Source: Acanthamoeba sp. SK_2022b
Taxonomy: Eukaryota; Discosea; Longamoebia; Acanthamoebidae
Assembly (NCBI GenBank): GCA_027943245.1
Contig: JANDJZ010000128.1
Location: 1-64,000, forward strand
Length of the DNA stretch: 64,000 nucleotides
Reading direction: 5' to 3'
Under the pieces are notes generated by a model. The model made no database searches, was not told the origin of the DNA, and saw only the letters and a program-made list of their open reading frames with translations. A program made the translations under genes and the position numbers. Below, in pieces: positions 1-10,200 of the stretch. How positions within the stretch are numbered: the stretch's first letter is position 1; every line of letters starts with the position of its first letter.

Positions 1-163
1 ACGTGCATGCTGAGAAAAAGGCAACACTCTTTGGTAGAGGGCCGTTCCATGTTTGCAGAAACCTGGGACACATGCCAAGGAAATAGGGCAGTCTGCTTAA
101 ACCTGCGGAAGGGGATGTCTCCTTATCCGTACATCAACCGTTGCAGGCGAGGGGGCTCCTCTT

Positions 164-1234
164 TCACTGGAGGACGTAGCGGGCAGTGAGGGCAACGAGC
201 GGAGTGGCGGTGGGGTTGCCAAAGCGGAAGTCCATGTTCTCTATGGCGCCACCGGCGATGTCGAGCTGCGAGAAAGCCTGCCATCGCACAAACAACGGTA
301 GAGTGGATGTTGGCGTCGGCGAGACAGACAGATAGAGCGGAGGGACGTGGGGTGGCCCTTTGTGTACCAGAGGCTTCTGCGAGTGCACGCCGTGCTTGTC
401 GAGGCCGCTGGCCTTGATGATGAAGGCCACAGGGAACTGCAGTGTGTTGGTTGGATGAGCGCAAAGTTGAGGCTACGCAAATTGGAGGAGGCGGCGTACC
501 TGGTGGCCGCGAGGAGTGGCCGAAGAGGGAGCGGTGTTGCACTGGAGAAGGTCGAAGGTCTTGTTCTTGGGTGCCACAAAGGCCACGTCCTCCCTCCTGA
601 GGCTCGTAATCTGCACACGTCCCCGTCACCCACTCCTGACATCAACAGCAGGTCTCTGTTTTATCAGAAGGGGGGAGGGCACGTTACCTCCAGGGGGTCG
701 CCCCAGACCTCGCCGTGGTCCTGAAGGGCGTAGGACTGGCCGTCCTTCTTGGCGACGCTGTTGTCGAGCGTGATGCCGTAAGGACCCACGGACAAGGCGG
801 CGTGGCCGGTGAGAGTGCACACAGTCATCAGGCGAGGCACCACGCCGGTGACTGGGCGGGGAGGTTGAGCCCGAGCGTCAGCTTAGTTCTTGACAACACT
901 CACGGCGCGACCATGGTGAAAGAGCGGGGAGGGAGGGAAGAGAATGCGGATAGCCATACCGGCGAGGGCCTTCTCCCTGCAGTGCGAGAGGCAGTCCGCG
1001 AGCACCATGCGGCCTTCGGCATCAGTGTTACCGACGCTGACGCGAACGCCAGCGTGCGAGGTGATGACCTCATCCGAAACATACGAGTCCGAACCGCAGC
1101 TGCAACAGAGTGGGAGAGACCCCAAAATTAGGATCGGATCACAGTCGGTTTTCTCCAAGCGCCAATCCCTTGTTGGTCGCTACCTGTTCCTGACCCATCC
1201 AAGCTCGGCGTAGGCGTCCAGGTCTGCAAATTAG

Positions 1235-1300
<66 letters not shown>

Positions 1301-2796
1301 GGAGATAAGAGCGAAAAGAAGCGTAAAGATAAGGGAAAAGCTGGTACGGGCAGGTTTGAGCAGCTCGAGCGTCTTGAAGAAGCCCGCGATGTTGGCAGCG
1401 CCGCACTTGTCCCTCGACATACCGGCCATGTGGCCGCCGGTCTTTATGTCGGCTCCCCCAGTGTCGTAGGTGACACCCTACAACACAACATACGTATTGA
1501 GGAAGGAACAAGCGTCAAGCGCTGTTTCTAAAGCTTCAAACAAGGGAGGGCGGTCTCTTGCTCTTTGGGGCAGCACTTACCTTGCCGGCAAAGAAGAGCG
1601 AGTCCTTCTTCTCGCCCGCGCCGGTGTAATGGAGACGGACCACGACGGGCCTGTGGCGCTCGACGTGAAGCGAGGCGCGGGCGACGGCAGCCAGCAGGGG
1701 GTAGTCCTTCTCCAGGTTCTCAGTCACGACCTCCACCTTGACGACGCCCGACTTGAGCGCCTCCTGGATGTACTCGGCGCACCTGGGCGGAGCCATGCGC
1801 TCCTACCACATCCGTTTTGATTCAGTCCATCAATGGTGGACACAGCACACGTCAGCAAACTCTGGCACCAGAAAGGTGCTGCCTTGAGTGGGGGAGGAAA
1901 CGCACGGGGTCGGCGCCTCCGATGTCGCGGGCCACGCGGCGACCCTCCTCCATGGCCGACACAGTTTGGGCAATGGTCTTGCCCTTCTCCGCGTCTCCCT
2001 TCTCTATGGTCCATAGAGACACGAGGGCAGCCCACGAAGTCAACGCAAGAACAAACGACCACGTAGGGTCGAAGGAGCGAGGGTTGGTGCGTGGGCAGCA
2101 AGTTACCGAGCCAGAAGCCGAGCTCCTTGACCGGCTCGAGATCCTTGACGGTCTCCCTGGCCTGCAGGGGCTGTACGTGGGAGTGGAGTGCGTTCTCAGT
2201 TTGTCTGAGCGCTCGGCAAAGCGGAGAGGGAGGGAGCGGATGTCTACCTCGTAGAGACCAGCAAGCGCGGAGAGAAGTGAGACCTCCACGGCCCGGCTGT
2301 ACTCCTTAAGCTGGGCGGCAGTTGAGGCATGCACCAACAGCAGCGGCTTCACCGCGCCAGCGTCCCTCGCCCTCACCACACCTGTGTCACAAATGAGCAA
2401 CCCTGCCCCCTCCTTTCAAAGCGCGGGGGCTGTTACCCTTTCGTGCGGCATCACCGAAGAGGCGCACGTCGGCGGTCTCGGTCTCAAGGCTGCCGGTGGG
2501 GGCAAGAACCAAGCGCCCCCCGGGGGCCGCCTCATTGACAAGTAGGGTCACCGCCTGGCCCACTTGGCTATCGACCTGCAGGTTGCCTCAGAAATTGATT
2601 CGCCACGCAAGGTAGACGATTAAATTGAGCACATGCAGTTTACCTTCTGGGCGAGGGCGACGGCCTTGGTGAAGGGCTCGAACAGGGCGGGCAAGCCGGT
2701 CAACGAAGAGGCAACAACTACCAGCGCATCGAAGCTCGCGAGCTGATCGATCTCTGAGACGGGCGTGAGCACAGGAACACCAGAAACAGCGGCCAT
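164..2796 (-). CDS. M17 leucyl aminopeptidase
   Basis: Metal-dependent exopeptidase of family M17 that trims N-terminal residues from peptides, normally a cytosolic hexamer with two metal ions per subunit. The catalytic domain is clear: an exon at about 1368-1481 reads GKGVTYDTGGADIK followed by MAGMSRDKCGAA, and the family signature NTDAEGRMVLAD lies at about 1000-1032. Together these supply the metal-binding Asp and Glu and the catalytic Lys and Arg. The N-terminal regulatory half spans about 2796-1900. The last exon ends in FGNPTATPLVALTARYVLQ. The lettering around YDTGGADIK recalls the nematode W07G4.4 subgroup (from memory). I count roughly ten exons; one intron holds a long GT/GA microsatellite. 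ATG 2796 is the first in-frame ATG; the extension upstream of it opens with GTG only. The M17 assignment is firm, the exon borders less so. Confidence 0.9.
1236..1301. repeat. (GT)n(GA)n microsatellite in aminopeptidase intron
   Basis: About 21 GT units run straight into 11 GA units. In the sense of the minus-strand gene this reads (CT)n(CA)n and ends about 13 bases before a 3' splice site, so it lies over the polypyrimidine tract. Confidence 0.95.
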
Positions 2797-3349
2797 CTTG
2801 TGTGTTTCGTCTGTGGCGCAGCGGAACACAAATACCACATGTCGGCGATAAAGGAGCGAAATGTTAGCGCCACCGATTCATGGGCCTGCCGTGGCCGCAC
2901 GTGCTTCAGTACATGGGCGAGGTCTACCACGAGCGCTCACGGTCCTGGTCACCTCACACTGCCGCCACCTGTCCTCATGTCGGCCTCGTCGCCCGACCTC
3001 CTCATCCACTTGGTCCCGGCCCGGGCGGGGCCGTCCTGCCCACGTCGCCGCCTTCGTCTCCGCCACAGCAAGCCGTCTTCAACATGCCTTGGCTGTCGGC
3101 CACGTCGTCGGTCCCTTCGTCGCCAACTCAGAGACAGGGTAGGCTGGCCTTGGCCTTGCGACCAGGATCCCGTGATATCTACCTGGTTGCAATGCAAACA
3201 GCCGGAGAAAAAAATTCTCTGAACGGTGATGGCTAGCGCACGGGAATGTAGTTTGCTGAACGGCCAACCACAGGCTATTTAAACAGGCAACCACCACAAC
3301 TAAAAACCAAACAACCAACTTCAGATCCACTACTATCACTAAGCACAAG
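2797..3349. other. Divergent intergenic region, aminopeptidase / HEAT gene
   Basis: This 553-base stretch lies between two divergent start codons. It is GC-rich up to about 3200 and open in several frames on both strands, but no frame resembles a known family. An unrecognised 5' non-coding exon of the aminopeptidase could lie here. The last 150 bases are more AT-rich and hold a TATA-like element for the HEAT gene. Confidence 0.5.
3276..3283 (+). promoter_or_regulatory. TATA-like box (TATTTAAA) before HEAT gene
   Basis: TATTTAAA lies 67 bases upstream of the ATG at 3350. A start of transcription about 30 bases downstream would give a leader of roughly 40 bases, consistent with short amoebal leaders. 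Confidence 0.45.
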
Positions 3350-3703
3350 ATGAGTTGCCGTCTCCAGGAGGACAAGTACGAGGACTTTGAGGAGGTGCTG
3401 GCGCTGTCGAGGTCGACCGACCCGAGGAAGCGCCTGACGGCCCTGCGCGAGTTTTGCCCGTGCAAGGTGAGAAAGGAAGTAGACCAAATCTGGGAGCGCG
3501 TACTTGAGATGACGGCCGACCCCGACGATCAGGTCCGGTATCAGGTTTTGCACACCCTGTGCGACGGCTCGCCCAAGCACCGCGAGGAGCAGATCGTGGA
3601 CGCCCTCCGCTCGATGCGCAACGACAAGTGCGCCAGGATCCAGCGCAACGTGCGCCGGGCGCTCGTCTCCTACGACCGCACGGGCAAGTGGAACATTCTC
3701 TAA
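3350..3703 (+). CDS. Small HEAT-repeat protein, single exon
   Basis: A 117-residue intron-free gene. The protein reads as two to three helical HEAT repeats: residues about 18-45 (DPRKRLTALREFCPCKV), about 50-80 (VLEMTADPDDQVRYQVLHTL) and about 85-112 (VDALRSMRNDKCARIQRNVR). The D-x-x-V/I-R spacing is typical of HEAT and related alpha-solenoid repeats, which serve as protein-binding surfaces. It has no catalytic residues, no signal peptide and no membrane segment. The family gives no specific partner. It is divergent from the aminopeptidase gene and has its own TATA-like element. It could be a stand-alone adaptor or a relic of a larger solenoid; the start context and complete open frame favour a real gene. 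Confidence 0.8.
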   Translation: MSCRLQEDKYEDFEEVLALSRSTDPRKRLTALREFCPCKVRKEVDQIWERVLEMTADPDDQVRYQVLHTLCDGSPKHREEQIVDALRSMRNDKCARIQRNVRRALVSYDRTGKWNIL

Positions 3704-4040
3704 TATGCTGTCCGCCAACTTCATCTCCACCGACTGCCCCAGCCCGAACGCTGTCAGTGGTGGTGCTACCACTACCACCACCACCATCAACACATCACGC
3801 TGCCAGTCAGGCCACAGCAGTGTCGCCACCAAAACGACCGATACTCGTAGGCTGCCTGCATGGCAGCGTCAACGAATCGGCCGCACGCCCGGCGACTGAC
3901 CAGCCACGGGCCTGATCGATGTCCACTCGTGGGCCTTTAGCTTGTAACACAGCTACCATTAAAAACGATGATCGTGATTGCGCGCACACGAGAAAACATG
4001 TACAACGAAGGGGAGGGAACTCGCCGGTGAGGACGACGTC
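3704..4040. other. Convergent 3' flanks
   Basis: This 337-base stretch separates the HEAT stop codon from the stop codon of the minus-strand dynein light chain. It holds a short CAC/GTG-rich patch near 3755-3795 that could fold on itself. I recognise no gene in it. Confidence 0.5.
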
Positions 4041-4576
4041 TCATAGGTCGGTGTAGTCTAACGCCTTGACTGCAACGAGGGTAAACTTTTGCTCTGCTCA
4101 AATAGGAGATCAGCAGCGCAAGACGAGCCACGGAGATCAGCGTGCTGTGACAACGTTGGAGGAGGAGAAGAAGAAAAGGACGCACCCGGCACCACCATGA
4201 GTTCGTTCTTCTTGGTAGTGAGGCGGAGAAGCACAAGGTCCTCCTATACAGACACTCTCAACTCAGCGAACAGGGCAGCAATAGAAGGCCCAAAAAAGAG
4301 ACGCTACCTTGGGGTTGACGATGGTAGATACACTCTTGGCCTGACTCAAAAAGGGTGTCAGCACGCGTGCATAGCTTGCCGTCTCCTCGGGCGTGAGGGT
4401 CGATCTACCGACCACCAGGTCAGAGCGTAAAGTGGCAGTATTCGGGGGGGGGGGAAGCGGTACCGAACGGTGGAACCTTGCGAGGTGAAGCACATGACGC
4501 CTACTACTCCGTGCTGAGCTTGAAGCCGCTTAAAGGCTTCGTCAATCTCCTTCGGGTTACTCTCCACGGTCGTCAC
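4041..4576 (-). CDS. DYNLRB: Roadblock/LC7 dynein light chain
   Basis: Light chain of cytoplasmic dynein that binds the intermediate chain as a dimer. It is about 95 residues, the usual family length. Exon 1 (4576 to about 4465) reads EIDEAFKRLQAQHGVVGVM. Exon 2, about 4408-4306, reads STLTPEETASYARVLTPFL then SQAKSVSTIVNPK. Exon 3 reads EDLVLLRLTTKKNELMVVP, matching the human ending LTFLRIRSKKNEIMVAP. A short last exon gives KALDYTDL and the stop at 4041-4043. Splices are GT-AG and keep frame: the join after STV restores the family's R-S-T. The short C-terminal tail differs from the human one, so the last splice is the least certain. No motor ATPase is expected or seen. Confidence 0.88.
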
Positions 4577-6250
4577 TGCGCTGCTGCTCTGCCCAGCGCC
4601 AGTGCTACTCGTCGCACTGCTCTGCTGCGACGCCTGATTCAGCCCCGCGACAAGAAGAAAAAGAGAAAGACCGTCTCTTAGATCGCGCCCGTGAAAAAAG
4701 AGCGTAGTGTACCATCATTGGTTTGAATCCCTCGCCACTGCCTTCAAGTCACTAACTTTGTATTTTTCTGCACCTTTTCTCTTGTTTTTTCGTGTCACGA
4801 AAGGAAAAACCAAAAAACCCCCAAAAAATGTACAGCGGCGAAAAAGTCACTTCCTCTTTTCATAAGAGCCTGGCACAGAACTATGACGCTTTTGGCAATA
4901 CACACATTCAACACAACCATACAAACACACTGAAAAATTAACAAGGCCTCACTCAAAAAAAAAAAAAAAAAAAAAAAAACTGCTTCCAATTCAGCACACT
5001 AAGGTTATTGGTGAAGAATTTGATGTACTTGACAAGATGTATTGGTCAACACAATTTAAGTTTAAATCGTTGGAACTGCTTTTCTTTAACATTCAAAATT
5101 TTCATTCATGCACCTTGGTTGAAATGTGTGGTGTAAAAACACAACAAGAAGAACTGTTTTTCACAATCATCAGTGGTTTTGTGCAACATGCTGTTGGTGG
5201 TGTATGAGGCAGTCTGTGGATATCTCCACCTAATATTTATGGACAGTATGAATCATGAGAATATGTTCTGCTGTCCTCCCTCTTTTACACTGCCAGTTCT
5301 TATGTTCTCATCTTCTTGCAGTGCTCTCCACCTTTTGTCAGGTACTATTGGACTCAGTTCTTGAACACCATAACCAATACCCTGTACACTCCCTTCTCCC
5401 ATTCACCAGCTACCTGCTACTGCCACCACCAGACACCCCCAGGCACACATGTCATTCATGACCACCTTTTCTGCTATTACTGCCAGGAGTGGAGGAGGTG
5501 AACCTACCATGTGTGTGGTGCTGTTCTTGACCAAACTGCAGAGGCAGTGTGGCTCAGGTTGCAGTGGCAGCAGTGGCATTTCAAGAAGTGTGATCAGCTT
5601 GCCAAAGGATGGTGGTGGACCACTGTTTCTTGAATGGTAAACAGTGAGTGTTAAGTTTGGTGAGGATTGAATAATTCAGTATATTTCCAGAAGTAGGGTG
5701 TGAGGTAGGAGTGGATCAAATGTATTGCTATGTGCAGTGTTATGGATGACCATGTACAAACATGATCGTATAGCAAGCATAAATGCCAAGAAGACCACCA
5801 ACAGCACATGCTTTCTTCTGCTCATTTTACATGTGGGTTGGGGTTTTTTTTTCTTTTTTACGTAGTGCAGATACAGCCCTTTTCTCTTGGGTTGTTTTAA
5901 CAGATTTTGATCAGCTTGGATAATCAGCAGTCTGTACCACATACTTCAATAGATTAATAAAGGCAGTGGCCAGTGGTTAAGGGGCAGCCAGGCTGCAGCT
6001 ACACTGGTTGCATGTCCACAGCTCCTTCAGTTATATTATCTTTTCTTTGACCTTTGGAAGACATCCAACTGCCTTGCCTCGATGGATGAGATCATAGTTT
6101 GCAACTGGAGCTTTACCTGCATGACCTTCAGTTCATCTTCAATCACCTCCAGCATGGGTGCACTGTGCCCTAGTTCCACTTTGTCTGGGTGTTTTTCAAG
6201 CGATCAAATATATTTGTGATCAGCCTTCCTAACAATCTTTTACAGCTTTG
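4577..6250. other. Gene-free, AT-richer, CpG-depleted stretch
   Basis: No supportable gene is seen in these 1.67 kb. The first ~380 bases end in a run of 24 A at 4956-4979. From about 5070 to 5765 there is not a single CG dinucleotide, while TG and CA are abundant, quite unlike the CpG-rich flanks. CG stays rare to about 6200. Several short open frames exist on both strands, but none resembles a known protein. The pattern fits an old methylated repeat or mobile element decayed by deamination. Confidence 0.6.
4956..4979 (+). repeat. Poly(A) run of 24
   Basis: An uninterrupted A tract at the left border of the CpG-depleted block. It could be a retroelement tail or simple slippage; no target-site duplication was recognised. 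Confidence 0.8.
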
Positions 6251-7188
6251 TCAAAGAGAAGTGTCTTTCAGATGCTGGCTTGAAACAATCTTGCGCCAAT
6301 CCCGCATCTTCACTGTGAAGTAAAAGGCGGGTGGTTAGTAGGCTTCACGTGTAGCCCTGTGCTGAGAGGTGTGAAGCTATACCACTGGTTCCCCCGCCTA
6401 CGGTATCAAACTCCTTGATCATGTCATCGAGCTCCTCCAACGATACCGACATGCCCAATACTCGTGTCAATCGCTGTAGTGTAAGTCAATAAGACGTCAG
6501 GTCTGCCATTGTTTCTTCGTGGGACATTGTGCAGGGTGCCTTGAGGTCCTCCGGCAGAATGGCGGCGTCCTCGCGTAGAGGTGTGCTGACGATATGATCT
6601 TCGTCTCCCTCACCAGCATAGCGAGTGAAGAGCTTGAACGAGCGCTCGGTCTCCTCCTCCGTCGACCGGCTCGCGACTTCGCTCATCACTGCCTCGGCAG
6701 TGGTCAGATCAACGCAGTGCTGCCTCATAGAGGAGACTGCGGGAGAAGGCGTACAGATGTCGGTAAAGGTGGCCAAGTCGTAGAGGCCTCCGGGGTGGCC
6801 CTCATCAACGATCTTCATGATGAGCTGCTGCTTCGCCTCATACACGCAACCATTGACGTGCAGCGCGAACTGTTCGCACATTGGTGCGCAGGCATCAGTG
6901 CGTGAGGTGGCAGGAGGGCGGGGTGGGAGTGCTGCCCTACCGTGAGGGTCTCTCTATCAACCTTGCCATCGCGGTCCGAATCCAAAAGATTGAACAACTC
7001 GGTCAAGTGTGGTCGCAACTGCTCGATTTCCTCCGTCTTGTACATCCGCTGCAATCCTGTGATACAGATTGGTATTAAATACTTAAAGACGATTTAATCG
7101 TGTTTGTCTTACCCTGCGCCGTTAGAGAGTTTTTCTGAGCAGGAGCACGAAACGTTGGCGGTGTGGATGCCTGCCGGCTGTGCTTCAT
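6251..7188 (-). CDS. EF-hand calcium-binding protein
   Basis: Probable calcium sensor with a calmodulin/centrin-like fold. Exon 1 (ATG at 7188) encodes a short basic tail, MKHSRQASTPPTF. Exon 2, about 7056-6942, carries one canonical EF-hand, FNLLDSDRDGKVDRETL, with ligands at D, D, D, K-backbone and E. The middle exon has degenerate helical text ending ILPEDLK. The next begins RLTRVLGMSVSLEELDDMI, the C-lobe helix pattern of centrin (PEDLKR...LG...EEL..MI). The final exon is VKMRDWRKIV to a stop at 6251. Only the first loop looks able to bind calcium. The PEDLK-RLTRV join needs a GC-AG intron at about 6542, because no GT donor fits. The precise subfamily is not clear. It lies head to tail behind the kinase-RasGAP gene, with 80 AT-rich bases between. 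Confidence 0.75.
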
Positions 7189-7268
7189 TCTTTGTTTCTG
7201 GCCAGTTTTTATGATTTTATTTATTTATGATTTTAGCCATTTCCGGAAGCTTTATTCGCCCAACGGCC

Positions 7269-10200
7269 TCACTTGCTGAGGTAGGACTCGCGCGAGACCT
7301 TCTTGCCCCAGAAGCTGATCCGTCGCGATCGGCGCAGATTCCCCGAGTCGCCGTCGGCAGCGGCCTTGGCGGCCTTGCGATCGAGGTCCTTGTCGCCGTA
7401 GCGGGCGGTCGGGTCGTCCGAGGCGGCATCCTCTAGGGCGGGGTCCCAGGGCGGAGACGGCAGCACGTTCATGGCCACGCCCACCTCCCTGAACTTGTCC
7501 TCGTCGTCCAGGAACGAGTAGACGATCCCGACTGCCTCCTCGATTTGTTCATCGGTGAGCACGATCTCGCTGTCGCTGCCAACGCATGCCCGTGAATCGT
7601 GCAGCTCGTCTTGGTCTTCCTCCGCGGGGCCTACCACAGCTGTGGGAGGGGCGTGGGCGGCCAGCGGTTGGTCCTCGTTTGCCGAGGCCGCGGGCTCCAC
7701 ACTCAGAGGGTCGCCGTTGGGCGACGAGACCTTAGGCACCTGATGACCGAGTGGTGGAGTGGGCGGAAGGGCCCGCTGCGGCATCGGCCGATTGCTCGGC
7801 AACTGCCGACGGCGGCCAATCGCCGGCCTCCAGTCCTACACGCCACACAAGTTTGGTTGATCAGCCGCCGCACCTCCCATTGCGCTGGTGTTTGTTCAGT
7901 CAATGCGAAGACGGTCACCTTGGGACTGTTGCTGGGGTGGACGCGCGCGAACCGACCTGTAAAGTATGTTGCGTGTGAGTTGGTCACCATTAACGCACCA
8001 ATAATTCATCATTGCAGTAGTAATAGAGAGAGAGAGAGAGAGAATAAAACTGCACCTGGCGAGTTGGGCGACGTGCTCAAGAGCCTGGCGTTGGGCGGGG
8101 AGAGCGGAGGCGAGTGGAGAGATGGTGGCAGAGAGAGCAGAGACTCAAGAGGGACCTCCCGTTTCTTCCTCCTTGGTGGAGACCGAGACACGTCCTCCAC
8201 GTCCTGCGCGTGCGCGTGGTGAGAGCCTAGGCCAAGTCAAGCATTTGATTGCATCGATCGTGCAGGCCTACCAAAATGGCTTCCAGAAGGGTTCGCAGGT
8301 CTTCGGAGTTGGACTGCTGCTGTATAAACTCGTTCAGCGGCGCCATGTACGGCTCCCTGCCCAAGACAAAATGCGAAGCTGAGGTCAGAACAGCCGAGAC
8401 TGGCCACTTCTTGCATCGATGTAACATACCGGCGCCCGAAGCTCGTGCCAGTGACGATCGCCGCAATGATCTTCGAGAGTAGGACCAAGGTTCGACTGGC
8501 GGCACGCGACGGCGGGCCTGTTTAGGAGAGGTTGAAATGTCAATTGAGTTGAAAAAAGCGGAAGAGAGGGACGATAAGAGAGTGGGACGCACAGTCAGTG
8601 AGGCCAAAGGCGTCGGGGGACACAAGGGCGGGGCATATGAATTTGACAAAAAGGAACGAGCGCAGCACGAGGTGCGACGCCCCGCGGGCGGGGAAGCAGG
8701 CCGACACGATTTCGTGCAGTTTCGCACAGATGGCACGGAACACGCTGCCGACGACGCATGGAGTCGAATCAGAGCGCGCATATGGCCCGCGATGGTACGG
8801 TTGTGGTTGGGGTAGACGTACAGGGGAAGGGCAGTGATGTTGTCAAAAATGGAGTCGAGAATGATGAGCGCGAGGGTCATCAGGTTCTTGGTGTTGCTGT
8901 GAATCGCCACCTCCTCAGTGCGGGTAGGGTCAAGCTGCAAAGTGGAACACAAACGATTAGGCCCCCATGAAAAGCCATTTCCCGACCGGCTGAACCAGGC
9001 AATCGGCGCACCTCGAGGGCTTCGGACAGGTGGTAGACTCGTCTCAAAATCGGAGTTAAAATGACACGGAGGTAGTTGTAAGCCGCGAGCTTCCCGTAGG
9101 CCGATACCAGGCGCGCCGTCATGCTGCCCTCCACGAACAAGTTGTTGGCCGACACTACAAGTGGTGGAGTGCAGCAACAACGGAGTCAATTGCAAGGATG
9201 ACGCGAGCCGAATCAGGTAGCGATAGACGTACTGGTGTGGGCCACTTCGAGCGCGCCGAACCGGACGAAGAGGGGAACAAGCTGCTGGGCGTGGCCAAAC
9301 AGCCTGACCAAAGCGCCGACCATCTTTTCCTGCCGTCTACCCAGTCCAGATTCCCGCACGTCAGACCTCTCTCACTCGCACGATTCATCATGTGAAGCGC
9401 GCCACTACCTTTTGTCCTGGCGCTTGGCCACCGAAAACAGGGCGGAGACGAGGCTCAGCCGCGACTTGAGCAGTACTCTGATGAGGCCATCCACTGCATC
9501 CCTGTTAGTATGGAGAGAGATACCCCCAGCTTGTAATCGAGGCAAGACCTCGGCCAAATCGCCGAACGCCTAAGAGTGCAAGGAGTGGAGATTTTGGTTA
9601 GTTTGTGGAAGCTATCAAACTTGTGCGGTAGTGTGGACCTCGGTGTCGGGCATCTCCTTGAAGATCCAGATCAGGGGACCGTTGCTTATGCTGTGCTGCT
9701 TCATAACTTCGAGCACCTTGGTAGCTGGAGTCACCAGACGCTCATTCTCGTATTGGAATTTGTACAATGCGTAATCAGACGCCCTGGGGAGCATCATGTG
9801 AGCACAAGCATCATTTTTTGATGCTGGCGCAGATAACATTGGAGGAGAGAGGGAGCACAGCGGTACCACTCCTTGCCCAGTTTGAGACGCAGCGTTTTGG
9901 TGACATCCTCGGCGCTGTTCTCGACCGTCACTCGCACGCTCTTGTACGAGCGATCCTGCAGGTAGACCCGCACAATTGCTTCTGTCTCATCGGCCGAAAT
10001 AATGGCCTGCGCAGAGAAGAGGTTCACAGAGATAAGAAGAAAAAAGCGAAAGCGAAAGCTGGGACTGGATCAACGTACGCCGTTCTTGGGCAGGTCCGCG
10101 GGGCTATTCTTCAGCATGTCAATGTACTCCTTGGCAAGGAGTAGGTTGGTGGTGCGCATGGCCTCCTCTTCCATCGTTCGCTTCTTTTTTGTCGGATTGT

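Noticed and set aside
1..163. Short plus-strand frame at the left edge (from base 7)
   Set aside because: It is the 3' flank of the aminopeptidase gene with no recognisable protein pattern.
2800..3236. Overlapping 118-140 codon plus-strand frames before the HEAT gene
   Set aside because: They occur in all frames because the DNA is GC-rich, show no domain pattern, and lie in a divergent promoter region.
4725..4745. GGTTTGAATCC resembling a tRNA T-arm/B box
   Set aside because: One mismatch to the consensus, the arm does not pair properly, and no A box or acceptor stem is found upstream.
4956..4979. Poly(A) run as proof of a retroelement
   Set aside because: No reverse transcriptase, no SINE-like body and no target-site duplication recognised; kept only as a repeat.
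5676..5942. 88-codon minus-strand frame in the CpG-free block as a transposase remnant
   Set aside because: Some hydrophobic text only; no catalytic motif of any transposase family could be seen.
8227..9195. 322-codon minus-strand frame reading through the RasGAP region, with a stop at 8227 as gene end
   Set aside because: The frame mixes exons and introns, and the stop lies inside an intron: GTAGGC after EAIL is a good donor and joins in phase to DVEDVSRSPP.
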